Shown here: piece after piece, positions 31,090 to 40,999 of the stretch
Layout of the letters: the number at the start of each line of letters is the position of its first letter
Position numbering within the stretch: position 1 is the first letter of the stretch
Source of the DNA: Symbiodinium kawagutii
Lineage: Eukaryota > Sar > Dinophyceae > Suessiales > Symbiodiniaceae
DNA length: 64,000 nucleotides
Direction: 5' to 3'
NCBI GenBank assembly: GCA_009767595.1
Contig: VSDK01016342.1
Span: 296,228-360,227 of the forward strand
The notes under the pieces: generated by a model
What the model was told of the DNA's origin: nothing
Databases searched by the model: none
Seen by the model: only the letters and a program-made list of their open reading frames with translations
Program-made: the position numbers and the translations under genes

Positions 31090-31272
31090 AAGATATTCAT
31101 ACGTTTTGTCAACCAATATGTGTTTTGTATTCCCCCGCATGCCATGCCTTGGAGCCGGGAGACCATCACTGGCCTTCACAATTTACTACGTCAATTGCGA
31201 GCATGTAAAGCTGTCGAAGAAAAGTTGCTAGCGAGAGTGCACTGGTCACGGCCCAGTTCTTCTGAAGATTGA
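31090..31272 (+). CDS. hypothetical exon, 60 codons ending in TGA
   Basis: After CTTGTAG the frame reads KIFIRFVNQYVFCIPPHAMP, then WSRETITGLHNLLRQLRACK and AVEEKLLARVHWSRPSSSED, then TGA. The helical charge pattern is strongly protein-like. It could be a terminal exon. The antisense frame is weaker. Confidence 0.55.
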   Translation, partial: KIFIRFVNQYVFCIPPHAMPWSRETITGLHNLLRQLRACKAVEEKLLARVHWSRPSSSED

Positions 31273-31499
31273 CATGTTCGGTGACGATGTCCCGTCGAGT
31301 AAAAAGTAGTGAAATCCTGTGTGTAGCGATAGGGAGCCTTGAATAGCGATAGCATGGTCTTAGGTTATATACCCAGTTTTGACCGTCGCACATATTGTTC
31401 TTCATATGCTCACATACTGCGACTCAGAGAGTCTGACTTGGTAACGCTTGATTTCCCCAGCATGACGACTAGTATGAATAAACCATTTGCCTTTATGGA

Positions 31500-32270
31500 T
31501 ATACCAGGTCGCTGTTGCTGATACTAAACAACCTCAGGTCATCAACTATCAAGGCTGGGCGAAGAGGAGATCCATGCCCAATAAACCCAATGACGGTGAA
31601 TCACCGTGCAGCTATTTATCTGGATGGCTTATACCCACTAACTTAGGTTTTTAGTATTTTTGGGATATGATTGATTGACCATATAACCACTAAACATATG
31701 TTTTTAGCAAGGGATCTATAAGCCACCAAGTTATGGTTCAACTGGATAGCAATGGCATGGTTGACGGTATGTGACCTGGATTTGCCACAGCTCTTCATTG
31801 TGATGATTTTGCCCAAGCATCAACTATCATCGTACATTATATATTTGCCATTTATTTACATTCATGAGACCATGAGATATCGCTCACAATTGACATATGA
31901 CCATGAACTGATCCTTGTTGCCTGATTTTTTGTTTGATATCCAATGATTGGCCATCAGGTAAGCATGAATAATTAACCGCTATGATTAACCATGAACATA
32001 AAACCGTGACAGACTATGAACCACTATCAACCATCCTTGTTTTGCATGGATCGATTTCCTATTCTTTGCAATTAAACATGATAAACAGCTTGGTAAACGA
32101 CATCGATAGAGTCATTGAGCATGATTGACACTGATAAACCATCCATTTCTTTGCCTAAATCCAGGTGATAGTCATCATTAATAGTGACCACCATTAACCA
32201 CCAATAAACCAGTCATTAACCACCATTAACCACGTGTGACCATCATCAACCCTTTGCTCGTCCTTCCCCA
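31500..32270. other. ACCATCA/ATGAACC-rich spacer
   Basis: Low-complexity CCATTAACCACC and CATGATT words. No supported gene. Confidence 0.45.
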
Positions 32271-32271
32271 G

Positions 32272-32396
32272 CTGCGGCACCCGCCCTCCGCTCGTGGGTC
32301 AGCCGTGTGTCACGCCGCAGCCGTACGCTTAGGCACGTTGATTCGTTTGGCCTTCGGTGCCATGGACTTGGCACCGTGCCATGAATGGCTTGGGTT
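32272..32396 (+). CDS. GC-rich hypothetical exon, frame uncertain
   Basis: After CCTTCCCCAG one frame reads LRHPPSARGSAVCHAAAVRL, then GTLIRLAFGAMDLAPCHEWL, up to TTTG/GTGGTT. A second + frame (ALRSWVSRVSRRSRTLRHVD) is also open. It is a sharp GC island in AT-rich DNA with a pyrimidine-rich acceptor. Confidence 0.45.
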
Positions 32397-32399
32397 TGG

Positions 32400-32930
32400 T
32401 GGTTGGAAGGGCTCATGAGTTGGATGGTTGCTGGTGAATGGTCATGGTTGTTGTTAATCATGGTGAATCATGGTTAATGAATGTTTATTCTGATAATGGT
32501 CGGTATGGTTGTTTTCAATGGTTCATGATGATGCTGGTGAATGACGATGAGTACTGGTGGTTCATGATGGTTCAGTATGTAATGCTTAATGATATCAATG
32601 TTGGTTAGTCAGTTTGCGTTGATGATGGTCACCCGTGGTTAATGGTGGTTACGACAAATTGTGGTCGATGATGAGTATTGAGTATGAACAATGGTTAATG
32701 AAGATTGATTATGGGTGATCAAAGAGGGTAATGATGCTTTTGCTGGCCAATGATAGTTAATGATGCTTAATACTAGTTGATATTGGTGGAACCTTAAGAC
32801 CTCAATGTGCACAGGCGACTTGTTCTGTATTGTTGTTTTTTTCATTTTCCTCTACAAACTACGGTAGCCATCAATTAACTACACATGTCCGTCCACGTTT
32901 CAAACATTAATTATCACTTCATCTTAATTA
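32400..32930. other. GGTTAATG/GATGATG-rich spacer
   Basis: Low-complexity sequence, the strand complement of the CCATTAACC spacer at 32,170-32,230. No supported gene. Confidence 0.45.
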
Positions 32931-32984
32931 GTTAACTAATACAAGCCGATAGTACTGCAGCTTTGACTGAGACGGTATAGAGTT

Positions 32985-33110
32985 GAAGGGTGTGCATTGC
33001 TGTGCCTGGACGAGACGGGGTAAACGGTGAGGAGACTCTGCCATTTTCTGGTGGAGGGCAGCCGTTATCAAAGAGTAGGCCAGTTACCAAAGCATAGCAG
33101 TGGACCATGG
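32985..33110. CDS. coding-like island, strand uncertain
   Basis: The + frame reads VCIAVPGRDGVNGEETLPFS, then GGGQPLSKSRPVTKA and stop. The minus frame reads VHCYALVTGLLFDNGCPPPE, then NGRVSSPFTPSRPGTAMH. Both are plausible. Confidence 0.38.
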
Positions 33111-33230
33111 CTGAGCAAACCGGAGCTTTTTTGGTCATTTTAATGATTATAATTATCCTTTGGTAGACTAACATGGACGCTAGAATCACCAGTTTTAATA
33201 GGAACTAGCTATGAATGGGGGAAATTGCAG

Positions 33231-33332
33231 TTCAAGGTTCATTTTCCAGAGGGGAGAGAAATTATGGTAAATGAAACCGTCCTTGATCAGCATTTGCAGC
33301 AGATTCTTGGCGGCAAAGCTGTGCACCAGCAG
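33231..33332 (+). CDS. hypothetical exon, 34 codons, phase 0-0
   Basis: The acceptor GAAATTGCAG opens FKVHFPEGREIMVNETVLDQ, then HLQQILGGKAVHQQ, and CAG/GTTTTG closes it. It is exactly 102 nt. About 20 bp downstream begins a family D element, so the following intron contains that element. KVHFP also occurs in one frame at 60,430. Confidence 0.6.
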
Positions 33333-33353
33333 GTTTTGTTGGCTCATCCCATT

Positions 33354-33480
33354 CTGGTTGTGGGTCAAAACCTCGTACCCCTGGTTCCCCAACTGTTAGC
33401 CATTGTTTTCCTTATTGTTGGTTGGTCATTATCCTTCATTATCTTCATTATTGGTTGTTTAATATTGACCCATAGCCTTC
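33354..33480 (+). mobile_element. family D element (D1)
   Basis: GTGGGTCAAAACC(T)CGTACCCC and TGGTTCCCC at the left end and TTGACCCATAGCC at the right end form short inverted repeats around an ATT/GTT-rich core. Compare 39022, 44786 and 51234. Confidence 0.7.
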
Positions 33481-33497
33481 TGGAGATCAACGGGTAG

Positions 33498-33590
33498 AAG
33501 CCATCGAGTTATTGGCTTCGCCGTTCGGGCCAAGGAAGCCATTCAGATTGTGTCCCGAGAGAGCCCGTTGCTCATTATTGACCCTTGGCT
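33498..33590 (+). CDS. hypothetical exon after D1
   Basis: After ACGGGTAG the frame reads SHRVIGFAVRAKEAIQIVSR, then ESPLLIIDPWLG. Two other + frames are also open, and the phase of the preceding exon (33231) would favour a different one (KPSSYWLRRSGQG), so the frame is not settled. A family C element follows directly. Confidence 0.5.
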
Positions 33591-33595
33591 CGGCT

Positions 33596-33702
33596 GTTGG
33601 TTGGGAGGGACCGTTTTGGAACCATCGCCGTATCCCCGGTATGGCCCTCAAAATGGGGAGCTCGAAGGAGCTACCCGGAGTGGCCTAACCAAATGGCAGT
33701 AG
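33596..33702 (+). mobile_element. family C element (C2)
   Basis: GTTGGTTGGGAGGGACCG, GTATCCCCGGTATGGCCCTC, GGAGCTACCCGGAGTGGCC and TAACCAAATGGCAG follow the family C order. The end AAATGGCAG resembles an acceptor. Confidence 0.65.
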
Positions 33703-34372
33703 ATTTACTGGGAATGGATCATCGATAACATCTCCACTTGTACTCCCGCAGAATCTCCACGTGAATGATGTTCCATGGCCAAGTCAGTGTTATTTTGAAT
33801 TCGGCATGTTCGGTGATGCTGACGGTTGCTTGCGAGGGGTCCTCAGTTCTTGCCATATGCACAGCCATTGCTTTTGACTGCTTTAATGCTCATGCAGCTG
33901 CTGGCAATCAAGTAAAGTTTGAAAAGTGTCAGCATTTTTAATGGATAGAGTGGTATACGGTATACATCAAACATTGATCCACCATGAAGAAATGTTGAGA
34001 ACCATAACCAACCATTCAGCAGCCATTACCAAGAACGGATCAACATCATGGAGAAGTGAATCGTGATCAGTTGCGGGTGACCCGGTAGATGCTAGTCGAT
34101 CACATGTTTTTGTCCATAGCCCTACTAACCATCCAAAAATAAACCGCTAACACGAGGGAAACCATCAGCCTTGCACCATCCTTGGACCCACATCTTTGGG
34201 ATACGCTGTGATGAAGGGTTTTGGGGAGACAAAAGAAACATATGCAGTATAGCCATTGACTTTCAAGAAGCATCAGATTTTACCTGGTGACTTGTTATTG
34301 TCAATGGCTACTAGGTGGTCATCGTTGATCTTGCTGAAATGTGGCCCAGAAACTGTAAGCTGCCCCCGTTAC

Positions 34373-34465
34373 CTCTTTTGTAATTTGGTCCCATAACATC
34401 ATCGTAGCACGCATTGCCTTCTTCACGATTCCTTTTTTGGATGGCCATGTGCCGCAAGTATTTCA
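34373..34465 (-). CDS. hypothetical exon, 93 nt
   Basis: On the minus strand the acceptor GATTTTGCAG opens KYLRHMAIQKRNREEGNACY, then DDVMGPNYKR, and GAG/GTAACG closes it. The phase is 2+30 codons+1. The + strand has several stops here, which makes the minus call clearer than most. Confidence 0.58.
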
Positions 34466-34599
34466 CTGCAAAATCGGAACTGGTAAAAGTCACCTTCAAC
34501 AAAAATAAATTGGTCCCCAATTTAGCAGGGGCTAAAAGGCTAAAAGGTTTCGACTAATTATTCTTGAACCTTGGGATCTTAGCCACGTATTGTAAGGTG

Positions 34600-35560
34600 G
34601 CATGTTCCCTAGGATGCTTGGGATGCCACACTTGCTTTTAATGTGTTGAGAGCCGATGAGATTATGTGAGACGAAATGAGGGTATGCAGATGATCATCCC
34701 TGGGCCTTCTTGATCTCAGGGTGAGCAGTGACCAAATCCTGTCTATAGAAGATTTGGTGGCTAATAGTTCTTCTACCATCGCTGGTTTGTTGGGGTTGAT
34801 CAGCTGAGAGTGCCCCCTCCAAACATCCAAACAACACATGGAAATCCCATGAAATCCAGCGATTTCAATCAACCAGGATCCAAGCACTAGGTTGCTCTGC
34901 AAGATCCAGCATAGTCCCTCATACCCCAGCACACAGCTGGTTCCTCGGAAACGCCGGAAACAGTTGGGAGCTACATGGAGCTACTATGATTTTGGCAGTG
35001 TTTGCCATCTAAACAGTAGAGCAGAAAGGACTAAATGACTAATGTTGGGACCGTTTGCCAACCACCTAGACCTAGCCAGTAGAACATGGTAGCACCAATC
35101 CAACCAAGGTCATCGTCATGTTCATGATGTTGGTCTACAGCTTTTTCTTCAACCTCCTTGTCTCGCCCCTTGGCGGATCAGCTGTAGCTTCGCTATGGCG
35201 GGTGATGCCGGGCACCTTGTTCCCCCGCTGACGCGTAAACGCTTCGGATGCGGTGTTTTTTTCAATCCTGTGGCAAGGTGATGGTTGAAAGTGGCACAGA
35301 AGTTGCTTGCTTCGCTTGGGCAGAGTTTGTTCGCCCTTTCTTGTGGGACAGTGAGACGCCGTGTGTCACCATAAGAATTTTGTTGGGCAATTGAGCCTCA
35401 TCTTCCAAGGCAATTCTGTGGAGTCTACACTTCCTTGGCCGCGGACATCAAGGGCCATGCCAGGCTTTGATGGCGATTCATCACTTACCCAACGAAACAG
35501 TACCAAGACAATACGTACACCTGATGATATTTGTAAGATATCATTATCATAAGGTCATCT
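34600..35560. other. mostly spacer with a strand-ambiguous coding-like patch at 34,660-34,800
   Basis: The + patch after ATCTCAG reads SSDQILSIEDLVANSSSTIA. The minus frame reads AMVEELLATKSSIDRIWSLL. Neither is preferred. The rest has no convincing frames. Confidence 0.38.
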
Positions 35561-35633
35561 ACTACTTACTTGCTTCCAACGACATTTGCGCGAAGTAGGC
35601 ATTGGTCAATGCTTCTACGGCTCCATCCAACAG

Positions 35634-35970
35634 ATGCTTGTAACGTTGACATCGTTGACCGACCCTTGACCACCGGTGACCAAGCGCACCACAGGCTGGC
35701 CAGAGGAGAGATCATCATCGAAACCTTCAAGGCGGTGAAGCTTTCGAGGTGGCACACCTTCATGGACTCCTTGGAACTGGCACCTTGGCCCAGCGTAGTC
35801 AACCATCAATGGGACCATCATCGCTGGGAAGCTGACGAGCTGCCGGAGGGGAAGGGCATGGCACCAGCAGCCCGACTCACTGAGGACAAGCGAGTCGACT
35901 TCGAAGAGGGTGATATTGGTTTGGCCGGAGGCATGGTCTCCCCGGAGGAAGTTGCTGGCTTTGACGAATG
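35634..35970 (+). CDS. hypothetical exon, 337 nt, best-supported joined pair (5' part)
   Basis: The acceptor CCATCCAACAG opens ACNVDIVDRPLTTGDQAHHR, EIIIETFKAVKLSRWHTFMD and KRVDFEEGDIGLAGGMVSPE. GAATG/GTGAAT closes it. Third positions are strongly GC-rich. It is 2+111 codons+2 and joins in frame to 36051 across an 80-nt GT-AG intron. A 215-codon minus frame overlaps and is judged a shadow. No family is recognised. Confidence 0.66.
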
Positions 35971-36050
35971 GTGAATGGCTTGATTTTTTCATGGGCAGGG
36001 GTGAAGCAACCCATATCAACCAACCATCAACCGTTCCCACGATTCTACAG

Positions 36051-36140
36051 CGATGAATGTTGGTGGATGGGTCCGTGCTTCTCTGACTGGGACCTCGTGG
36101 AAAACCTGGCAACACACAACGCACTCCGGCAGCTGTCGAG
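36051..36140 (+). CDS. hypothetical exon joined in phase to 35634-35970, GC donor
   Basis: After GATTCTACAG the frame, joined to the previous exon, reads DECDECWWMGPCFSDWDLVE, then NLATHNALRQLSR. It ends TCGAG/GCATCA, a GC-type donor of the kind known from dinoflagellates. It is Trp- and Cys-rich. A further open + frame (KDFEPALAHPVAKAGGKFDK) at 36145-36280 may be the next exon. Confidence 0.62.
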
Positions 36141-36683
36141 GCATCAAGGACTTTGAGCCAGCGTTGGCCCACCCTGTGGCCAAGGCGGGGGGCAAGTTCG
36201 ACAAGGGAAACCCATGGGACAAGGCTGGAGGTTTGGAAGCAGATGTAGCGATGAGGTGCCAATCAAGTACCATCAACCAGCTTATGAAGCACTATGTCTT
36301 ACCGAAAATTTGCCAAAACCAACAGTGGGATCTATGAAGCCATGGTGATGTCATCAGCGTCAAATTCTGATTCAAAAAAATGATATAAACAAAATCCATC
36401 AACCAGCTTGTAAACCAGGTGACAGAAACCTACCCACCTCGTATACATGGATTCCTTTAGATTTCGCAAAAAAAACAGCCAATGATAGTTTCACCCAGGC
36501 TTGGCTTGTACTTTTTTCGCTATGGCAATTCAAGCGAGAGCCCCAAGAGGGAAAAGAAGTGTGCCACCGTGCCACCAACCTGGCATGAGCGAAACCGTGT
36601 TTGATAAGGAGGGTTATTTGGTTCACCTATGATTTGTGGTGAATCTATGTTCGCCATGATCAGCAACAACCATCAACAATGAC

Positions 36684-36919
36684 ATGGTTAGTGGGTCGGC
36701 TGTAGATCGTTTCACCCCGGTTTGGTCAGCTGTTCAAAGCTTTTTGGGCATCTCGCTGATATCAACTTTGTTCGCAGTCGATGCCGACAAATGTGTGCAA
36801 GTATTTTTTGCACTGGTGTTGTTTTACAGTTATACAATCGGAATCGGTTTTAAAGTTCGGAATTATGATTTGCCAAGACCATTCAAGATTCTGAGTTTGG
36901 AATTACATAACCCTTCATA
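36684..36919 (+). CDS. hypothetical exon(s) with hydrophobic segments
   Basis: A 78-codon frame reads SAVDRFTPVWSAVQSFLGIS, then KCVQVFFALVLFYSYTIGIG. There are two hydrophobic stretches. The acceptor is uncertain; an internal TTCGCAG at about 36778 may start a second exon. Confidence 0.42.
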
Positions 36920-37021
36920 AATCATGCCCTGGCAAAAACTAAGTCATTGGCATCCAATTTAAACACTTGCCTTCAGCGGGCACCACTCTGTAACGATTCT
37001 TGGAGGAGTTCGGTCCGTAAG

Positions 37022-37098
37022 ATGCTGGGATGGCTGATATGAAGCTCACGTTTCCTCATTCGGAGTCGCTGCAACTTCGCCCTACCAATGGGTTTGGG
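37022..37098 (+). CDS. hypothetical micro-exon
   Basis: After GTCCGTAAG the frame reads AGMADMKLTFPHSESLQLRP and ends near TGGG/GTTAGC. 77 nt. Confidence 0.42.
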
Positions 37099-37297
37099 GT
37101 TAGCTCCACTCATGGACTATAATAGGTGAGTCAAATGCATGACTAAGAAGGGCGGGTCAAATGCGTGTAGTTATTATAAGCATTAATGATGCAAACTTGG
37201 CAGCCCTCCCATCTACTGATAGCTCATCACCGTGGTCAATGAATGGCCAGTAGTTTGTTGGTTAATGATCGATGAAACATAACAAGAATGATTCCAC

Positions 37298-37458
37298 TAG
37301 TTTTTTCCCGCAATGAGGTAAAAGAGTAGCCGACATGATTCCCAATCAAAGCCGAGCTGCAGAACCGTCCATCCTCCACCGGTAGGACCAGATCATCCGC
37401 TTCGGTGGAAAGACCGACCCACACTTGCCTTGGCCAGAAAAGTACCTCGACATCGACA
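37298..37458 (-). CDS. hypothetical exon
   Basis: On the minus strand the acceptor TGTGCGCAG opens VDVEVLFWPRQVWVGLSTEA, then DDLVLPVEDGRFCSSALIGN and HVGYSFTSLREKT. A donor-like GTGGAA follows. The acid/hydrophobic alternation is strongly protein-like, and the + frame here (Thr/Ser/Arg) is poorer. Confidence 0.58.
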
Positions 37459-37574
37459 CTGCGCACACATAGAGCATTCACGTTTTACTTGGCTTCTTCA
37501 GGCTACCCGCATTTCATAGGGCCCGCGCCCTTGTTTTTCTATGCCAACCGCTTCTTAGGTCAAGCCCATAATCT

Positions 37575-37690
37575 GCAGGGAGATGACCAATGCTGTTCCG
37601 AATTGATCCAAGTGGAGAACAGGTTCTTCAGACCAACCATTGACCCAAGGGAGCCAGCCATAGCCAGCCCTGAAAGGCTGAGTCCATAGC
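37575..37690 (+). CDS. possible exon
   Basis: The frame reads GDDQCCSELIQVENRFFRPT, then DPREPAIASPERLSP. A second frame at 37805-37978, after the family A-like CCCCATTTTAG, contains ESRPTIDGENVIPFQLENRL, a similar string (N-R-x-x-RPTID versus SRPTID). The two may be duplicated coding pieces. Confidence 0.38.
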
Positions 37691-38076
37691 CAGCTTTGGT
37701 ATACCTCGGGCTGTGCTGATTGCTGAGCTCTGCTTCCTTCGCCTTCGAACTGCCCCTACCTTTTGGGTTTGCCACGTGCCCTGTCCTTTGGGTACCCCAT
37801 TTTAGGAAGCGACGGGACTTGCCGCGCCAAGCTCGGTTTCCTTGGTTCAGCTTGTCAGTAGTCCAAGAGAGTAGACCTACCATTGATGGGGAGAATGTCA
37901 TACCATTCCAGTTGGAAAACCGCTTATCAATCCATTGGTTTACAGGAAAAATGCGAGGAAACCACCGGAAACGATGGTAGATCAGCACCTTTCCTTGTCC
38001 CATGATCCTGTGAGCTCAGGGGCCACGACCAGGTCTTCAGGTCCAACCGCTGTAGGTTTCGGTTGCGGCTGCTCAG

Positions 38077-38140
38077 GTTCCACGCAGATGAGGAAGACAT
38101 GGAAAAGCACCTTGGAACCAAAGCCAGGTTCCATACTCCG
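38077..38140 (+). CDS. hypothetical micro-exon, 64 nt
   Basis: After GGCTGCTCAG the frame reads FHADEEDMEKHLGTKARFHT and ends at CCG/GTACTG. It is acidic and helical, and both splice sites are clear. The downstream GTTGTTGTAGTCGTT microsatellite-like stretch (38160-38230) is intronic. Confidence 0.55.
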
Positions 38141-38159
38141 GTACTGGGGTACCCAGTTG

Positions 38160-38510
38160 CTGCTGTTGTTGTAGTCGTTGTGGTTGGTATCCTTGTTGTC
38201 GTTGTTGCTGGCGGTGGTGGTGCTGCTTCTGGTGCTTGTAAACTGTTCTTTGTTGCTTGTTATGTGTGTGTGTGTTTCATCTCTTTCAGGAACTGTCATT
38301 ACTTGTGCTCTCATTTTCTTGATGGTGAGGATGGTGTTGTTTATCATGAACCGTTCTCAACGTTTGGTTTGGCCAATGGCACAGGATGAGTCGATGGCAA
38401 CAGCAAAAACAACAACAACGGCAGTGCCAACACCACGACGGGCAACAACAAAAACAACAGCAACTACCACCACGACGACTACGGCCATTCCTACCACCAA
38501 TACTGCTATG
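38160..38510. repeat. interrupted GTT/GTC and CAACAACA low-complexity tract
   Basis: A GTTGTTG/TGGTGG stretch (38160-38240) and a CAACAACAAC/CACGACGACTAC stretch (38400-38500) flank a T-rich middle. Poly-Val, Thr and Leu frames are artefacts. Confidence 0.7.
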
Positions 38511-38891
38511 ATACTTTATGTATGTATTCCCCCTTGAAATAACCTCTAGGATATCGGTGCTGTTTATGTCATTAAGAAATAGTCATCTTCTGAGATATGA
38601 AGGTTGTTACATCATTATGTAGGGGTGGCTGTGTGCTAGCTGGAGTCAGTGATACTGATTGTGTAGAGCAGTGAGTGATTCTGCAGTGACGAGCAGTTGC
38701 AAAACATTTTCTCAAGAGCTGCCAGGGGCTTCGACTTTGTACAGATGATACTTACTGCAGCTACCTTCTACTTTTGGAACCACACCCCTTACAGAATCAG
38801 GCTTCCCCAGCTGAAATAGTTGGATGTATCAAAGATCCAGATCATCAGGAGCACTGAAGTCAAGCTAAAGGTTGGCATTCTGATTCTGTAG

Positions 38892-39011
38892 TCAGATTGC
38901 ACGTGGATGAAGGTCATAGTCAGACCAAACCTCAACCAACATCATTCGACCATAGCCAGGAACAGCTCATTGCTGAACACACCTTTGGGGCAAACAGCTG
39001 TTGCCCCAGTG
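38892..39011 (+). CDS. hypothetical exon before family D element D2
   Basis: After TTCTGTAG the frame reads RLHVDEGHSQTKPQPTSFDH, then SQEQLIAEHTFGANSCCPS, and GTG/GTGTTT closes it 10 bp before D2. It is hydrophilic. One other + frame is open. Confidence 0.48.
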
Positions 39012-39021
39012 GTGTTTTCAT

Positions 39022-39136
39022 GTGGCAGTGGGTCAAAACCCTGTACCCCTGGTTCCCCACCATTAACCATTGTTTTCTCTGTTTTGTTGGTGGAAATCCC
39101 CCATTAGTTGGTTGATCAATATTGACCCATAGCCAT
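39022..39136 (+). mobile_element. family D element (D2)
   Basis: Starts TGGCAGTGGGTCAAAACCCT and GTACCCCTGGTTCCCC; ends TTGACCCATAGCCAT. The ends form 13-15-bp inverted repeats. The core is TTAACCATTGTTTTC and GTTGGTTGATCAATA. Confidence 0.75.
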
Positions 39137-39189
39137 GTGGGAAATCGAAACCATTACCCCAGGGCCCCAGAGCTACATGGCTAGCTCCC

Positions 39190-39240
39190 ACTGGCCAGGC
39201 TTATAGCCAGGGGGGGAGCCAGGCCACCAGTGCCCGTGAG
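39190..39240 (+). mobile_element. partial family C-like element (C6)
   Basis: CTGGCCAGGCTTATAGCC, AGGGGGGGAGCCAGG and CCACCAG preserve part of the family C order. It is palindromic in part (CACTGG... CCAGTG). Confidence 0.4.
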
Positions 39241-39272
39241 TTCACCACATGGAACCCCTGGGGTGCCCTCAG

Positions 39273-39309
39273 GATGATACAGAGAACGATCCTTGGCGAC
39301 CTGCTCATG
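39273..39309 (+). CDS. possible 37-nt micro-exon
   Basis: Bounded by GCCCTCAG and the donor CATG/GTGAGA, with frames MIQRTILGDLLM or DDTENDPWRPAH. Splice sites are good but the size makes it tentative. Confidence 0.35.
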
Positions 39310-40130
39310 GTGAGAGGCCATGGTGAGGATTCGATGCTTTGAAATGGCCATGATCAATGGCTACACATGTCACGTCTATGATTGCACAATGCTAGCATTA
39401 CAGTAATTAGTAATTCCTGCTTGTATTGCGTTTTTGGCCACCCCATTTGTTGGTGGATTGAATCATTGGATTGAATCATTGGATTGACTGGATTGAATCA
39501 TCGGCTACAATATGGTGCCAGCAGCTCTTTGCTTGGGCACCTTTACCAAAACAGTTTTTGTCATTGGCTATATATAACGGTTAATGTTTCACATTTGTAT
39601 TGTTACTTTGATAATGCCAATGTTTGATGAATTGCATTATGGTATTGCGGGAATTGCAAAATTCTCTAGTGGCAGTTGGAAATGTCTAGAGTGATGTCTA
39701 TTCATGGTTCAAAGTGATCGGTAATGACCATAAGTGACTGTAAAAAGTGGCTTTAATGATAGTGTTTATTTAAATTTGTAATTCAATAGCTTGGAAGTAT
39801 CGCAATCCAAGCATCATGGGACCATGCTACCATAGCTAAGTGGCATACTCAGCAATTGGCAAATCAGTTTTGGAAGTTCAAAGCTTTAGAGCCAGATCGA
39901 TTTCTTTCTAGATATCAGCCTACCGCACACAATGAACGTATTTGTAAACGGGGTGATGCCTATTTACATGCTCAACAATGTATGGATGTGTGTGTGTGCA
40001 TGTACGTGTCTTAAAAGATGTGCCTTGAAAATTGCCAAGCCATGTCACCATACACTTCATCTCACATTTTCCCCTGGGTTTCTTGACCGCAACGCGAAGT
40101 TTCAGCCACGGAAGCTGTAACCATTCGTAG

Positions 40131-40240
40131 CCCAGCGCCCAAGGATCCAGAAGTCCTTGCAAAAGATGCTGGGCAAGGGGAAGGCCTGTGTAGTGGCTGC
40201 GATGCTTCCCAACGCCGGAGACATGGGAATGGTGGTTGGC
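40131..40240 (+). CDS. hypothetical exon
   Basis: After CCATTCGTAG the frame reads QRPRIQKSLQKMLGKGKACV, then AAMLPNAGDMGMVVG, with the donor GGC/GTGAGG. The frame stays open to 40,309 (TCTIESFDPMGDQVPDL), so a later donor is possible. A basic helix followed by a Gly-rich hydrophobic strand. No family is recognised. Confidence 0.58.
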
Positions 40241-40338
40241 GTGAGGGCTACATGTACGATTGAATCATTTGATCCAATGGGTGATCAAGTACCTGACTTG
40301 TCCCGATCTTGACCTGGGGTCATGTGCCCTTGGCTGAG

Positions 40339-40474
40339 GGTCATGATCCCTGTGCCAAACACTACCAGTTTTAGGTGGAAGAAGTTGGGGACTAATTGCT
40401 GCATAGGAAGTACGCAACATGGAGCAAGCCAACATGAGAGAAGTGTGAAGGACCCGGAAATTTGGCATGAGTAT
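40339..40474 (+). CDS. hypothetical exon
   Basis: After TGGCTGAG the frame reads VMIPVPNTTSFRWKKLGTNC, then QHERSVKDPEIWHEY, and GTAAAC closes it (otherwise TGA at 40,487). Its phase does not join simply to 40131-40240. A minus frame overlaps but is poorer. Confidence 0.5.
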
Positions 40475-40704
40475 GTAAACTGGACTGGCTGATGGTTTTT
40501 AAACCTCTTGCGTTTTTCTATTATTATTTGCATGTTTGGTTAATGTTGTTAGGTTGACCCATAGGACATGATACCTTATAGGTCTTCCTGTCATTGTCGA
40601 AGACCAGCCATATCTCATGATTATCAAATTTGAATACTTGACTTGCATATGACCGTATATTTTGGTAGCGGGTCAATACCCTGTACTGCTGGTGGACGCC
40701 CCAT

Positions 40705-40902
40705 ATGATCATCATGTCGATGGCTGATGTTTTTATAGATGCATATATTTATAACCAGCTAATGGCTAGAAACATTTCCTTTTTTCTCAATATTGAGGGA
40801 TTGTTGGCCGCTTTACTCATATTTGTGGGATGGAAAAATTGCCACCAACCAGCTTATCTTGTGGACATGTGTCGCTGCAAGCCAGTCTCTTCATGTGGCT
40901 GA
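40705..40902 (+). CDS. possible exon with hydrophobic segment
   Basis: The frame contains FLNIEGLLAALLIFVGWKNC, then PAYLVDMCRCKPVSSCG and TGA. The membrane-like helix is clear; the upstream part (Ile/Tyr/Asn) is AT-rich and may be intron. Confidence 0.4.
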   Translation: MIIMSMADVFIDAYIYNQLMARNISFFLNIEGLLAALLIFVGWKNCHQPAYLVDMCRCKPVSSCG

Positions 40903-40934
40903 TGTTGGGCACCCACCGCCTCCTTGATGTTCAG

Positions 40935-40995
40935 TGATTGGATGAGGAACCAACTTAGAACGGTGCAACCGGCAACAGATCAGACATGTGACAAG
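40935..40995 (+). CDS. hypothetical micro-exon, 61 nt
   Basis: After GATGTTCAG the frame reads DWMRNQLRTVQPATDQTCDK and ends at AAG/GTTGCG. Confidence 0.48.
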
Positions 40996-40999
40996 GTTG

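Noticed and set aside
35615-36262. 215-codon minus-strand open frame
   Set aside because: The + strand has two exons that join in phase across a GT-AG intron with better codon use, so the minus frame is taken as a shadow.
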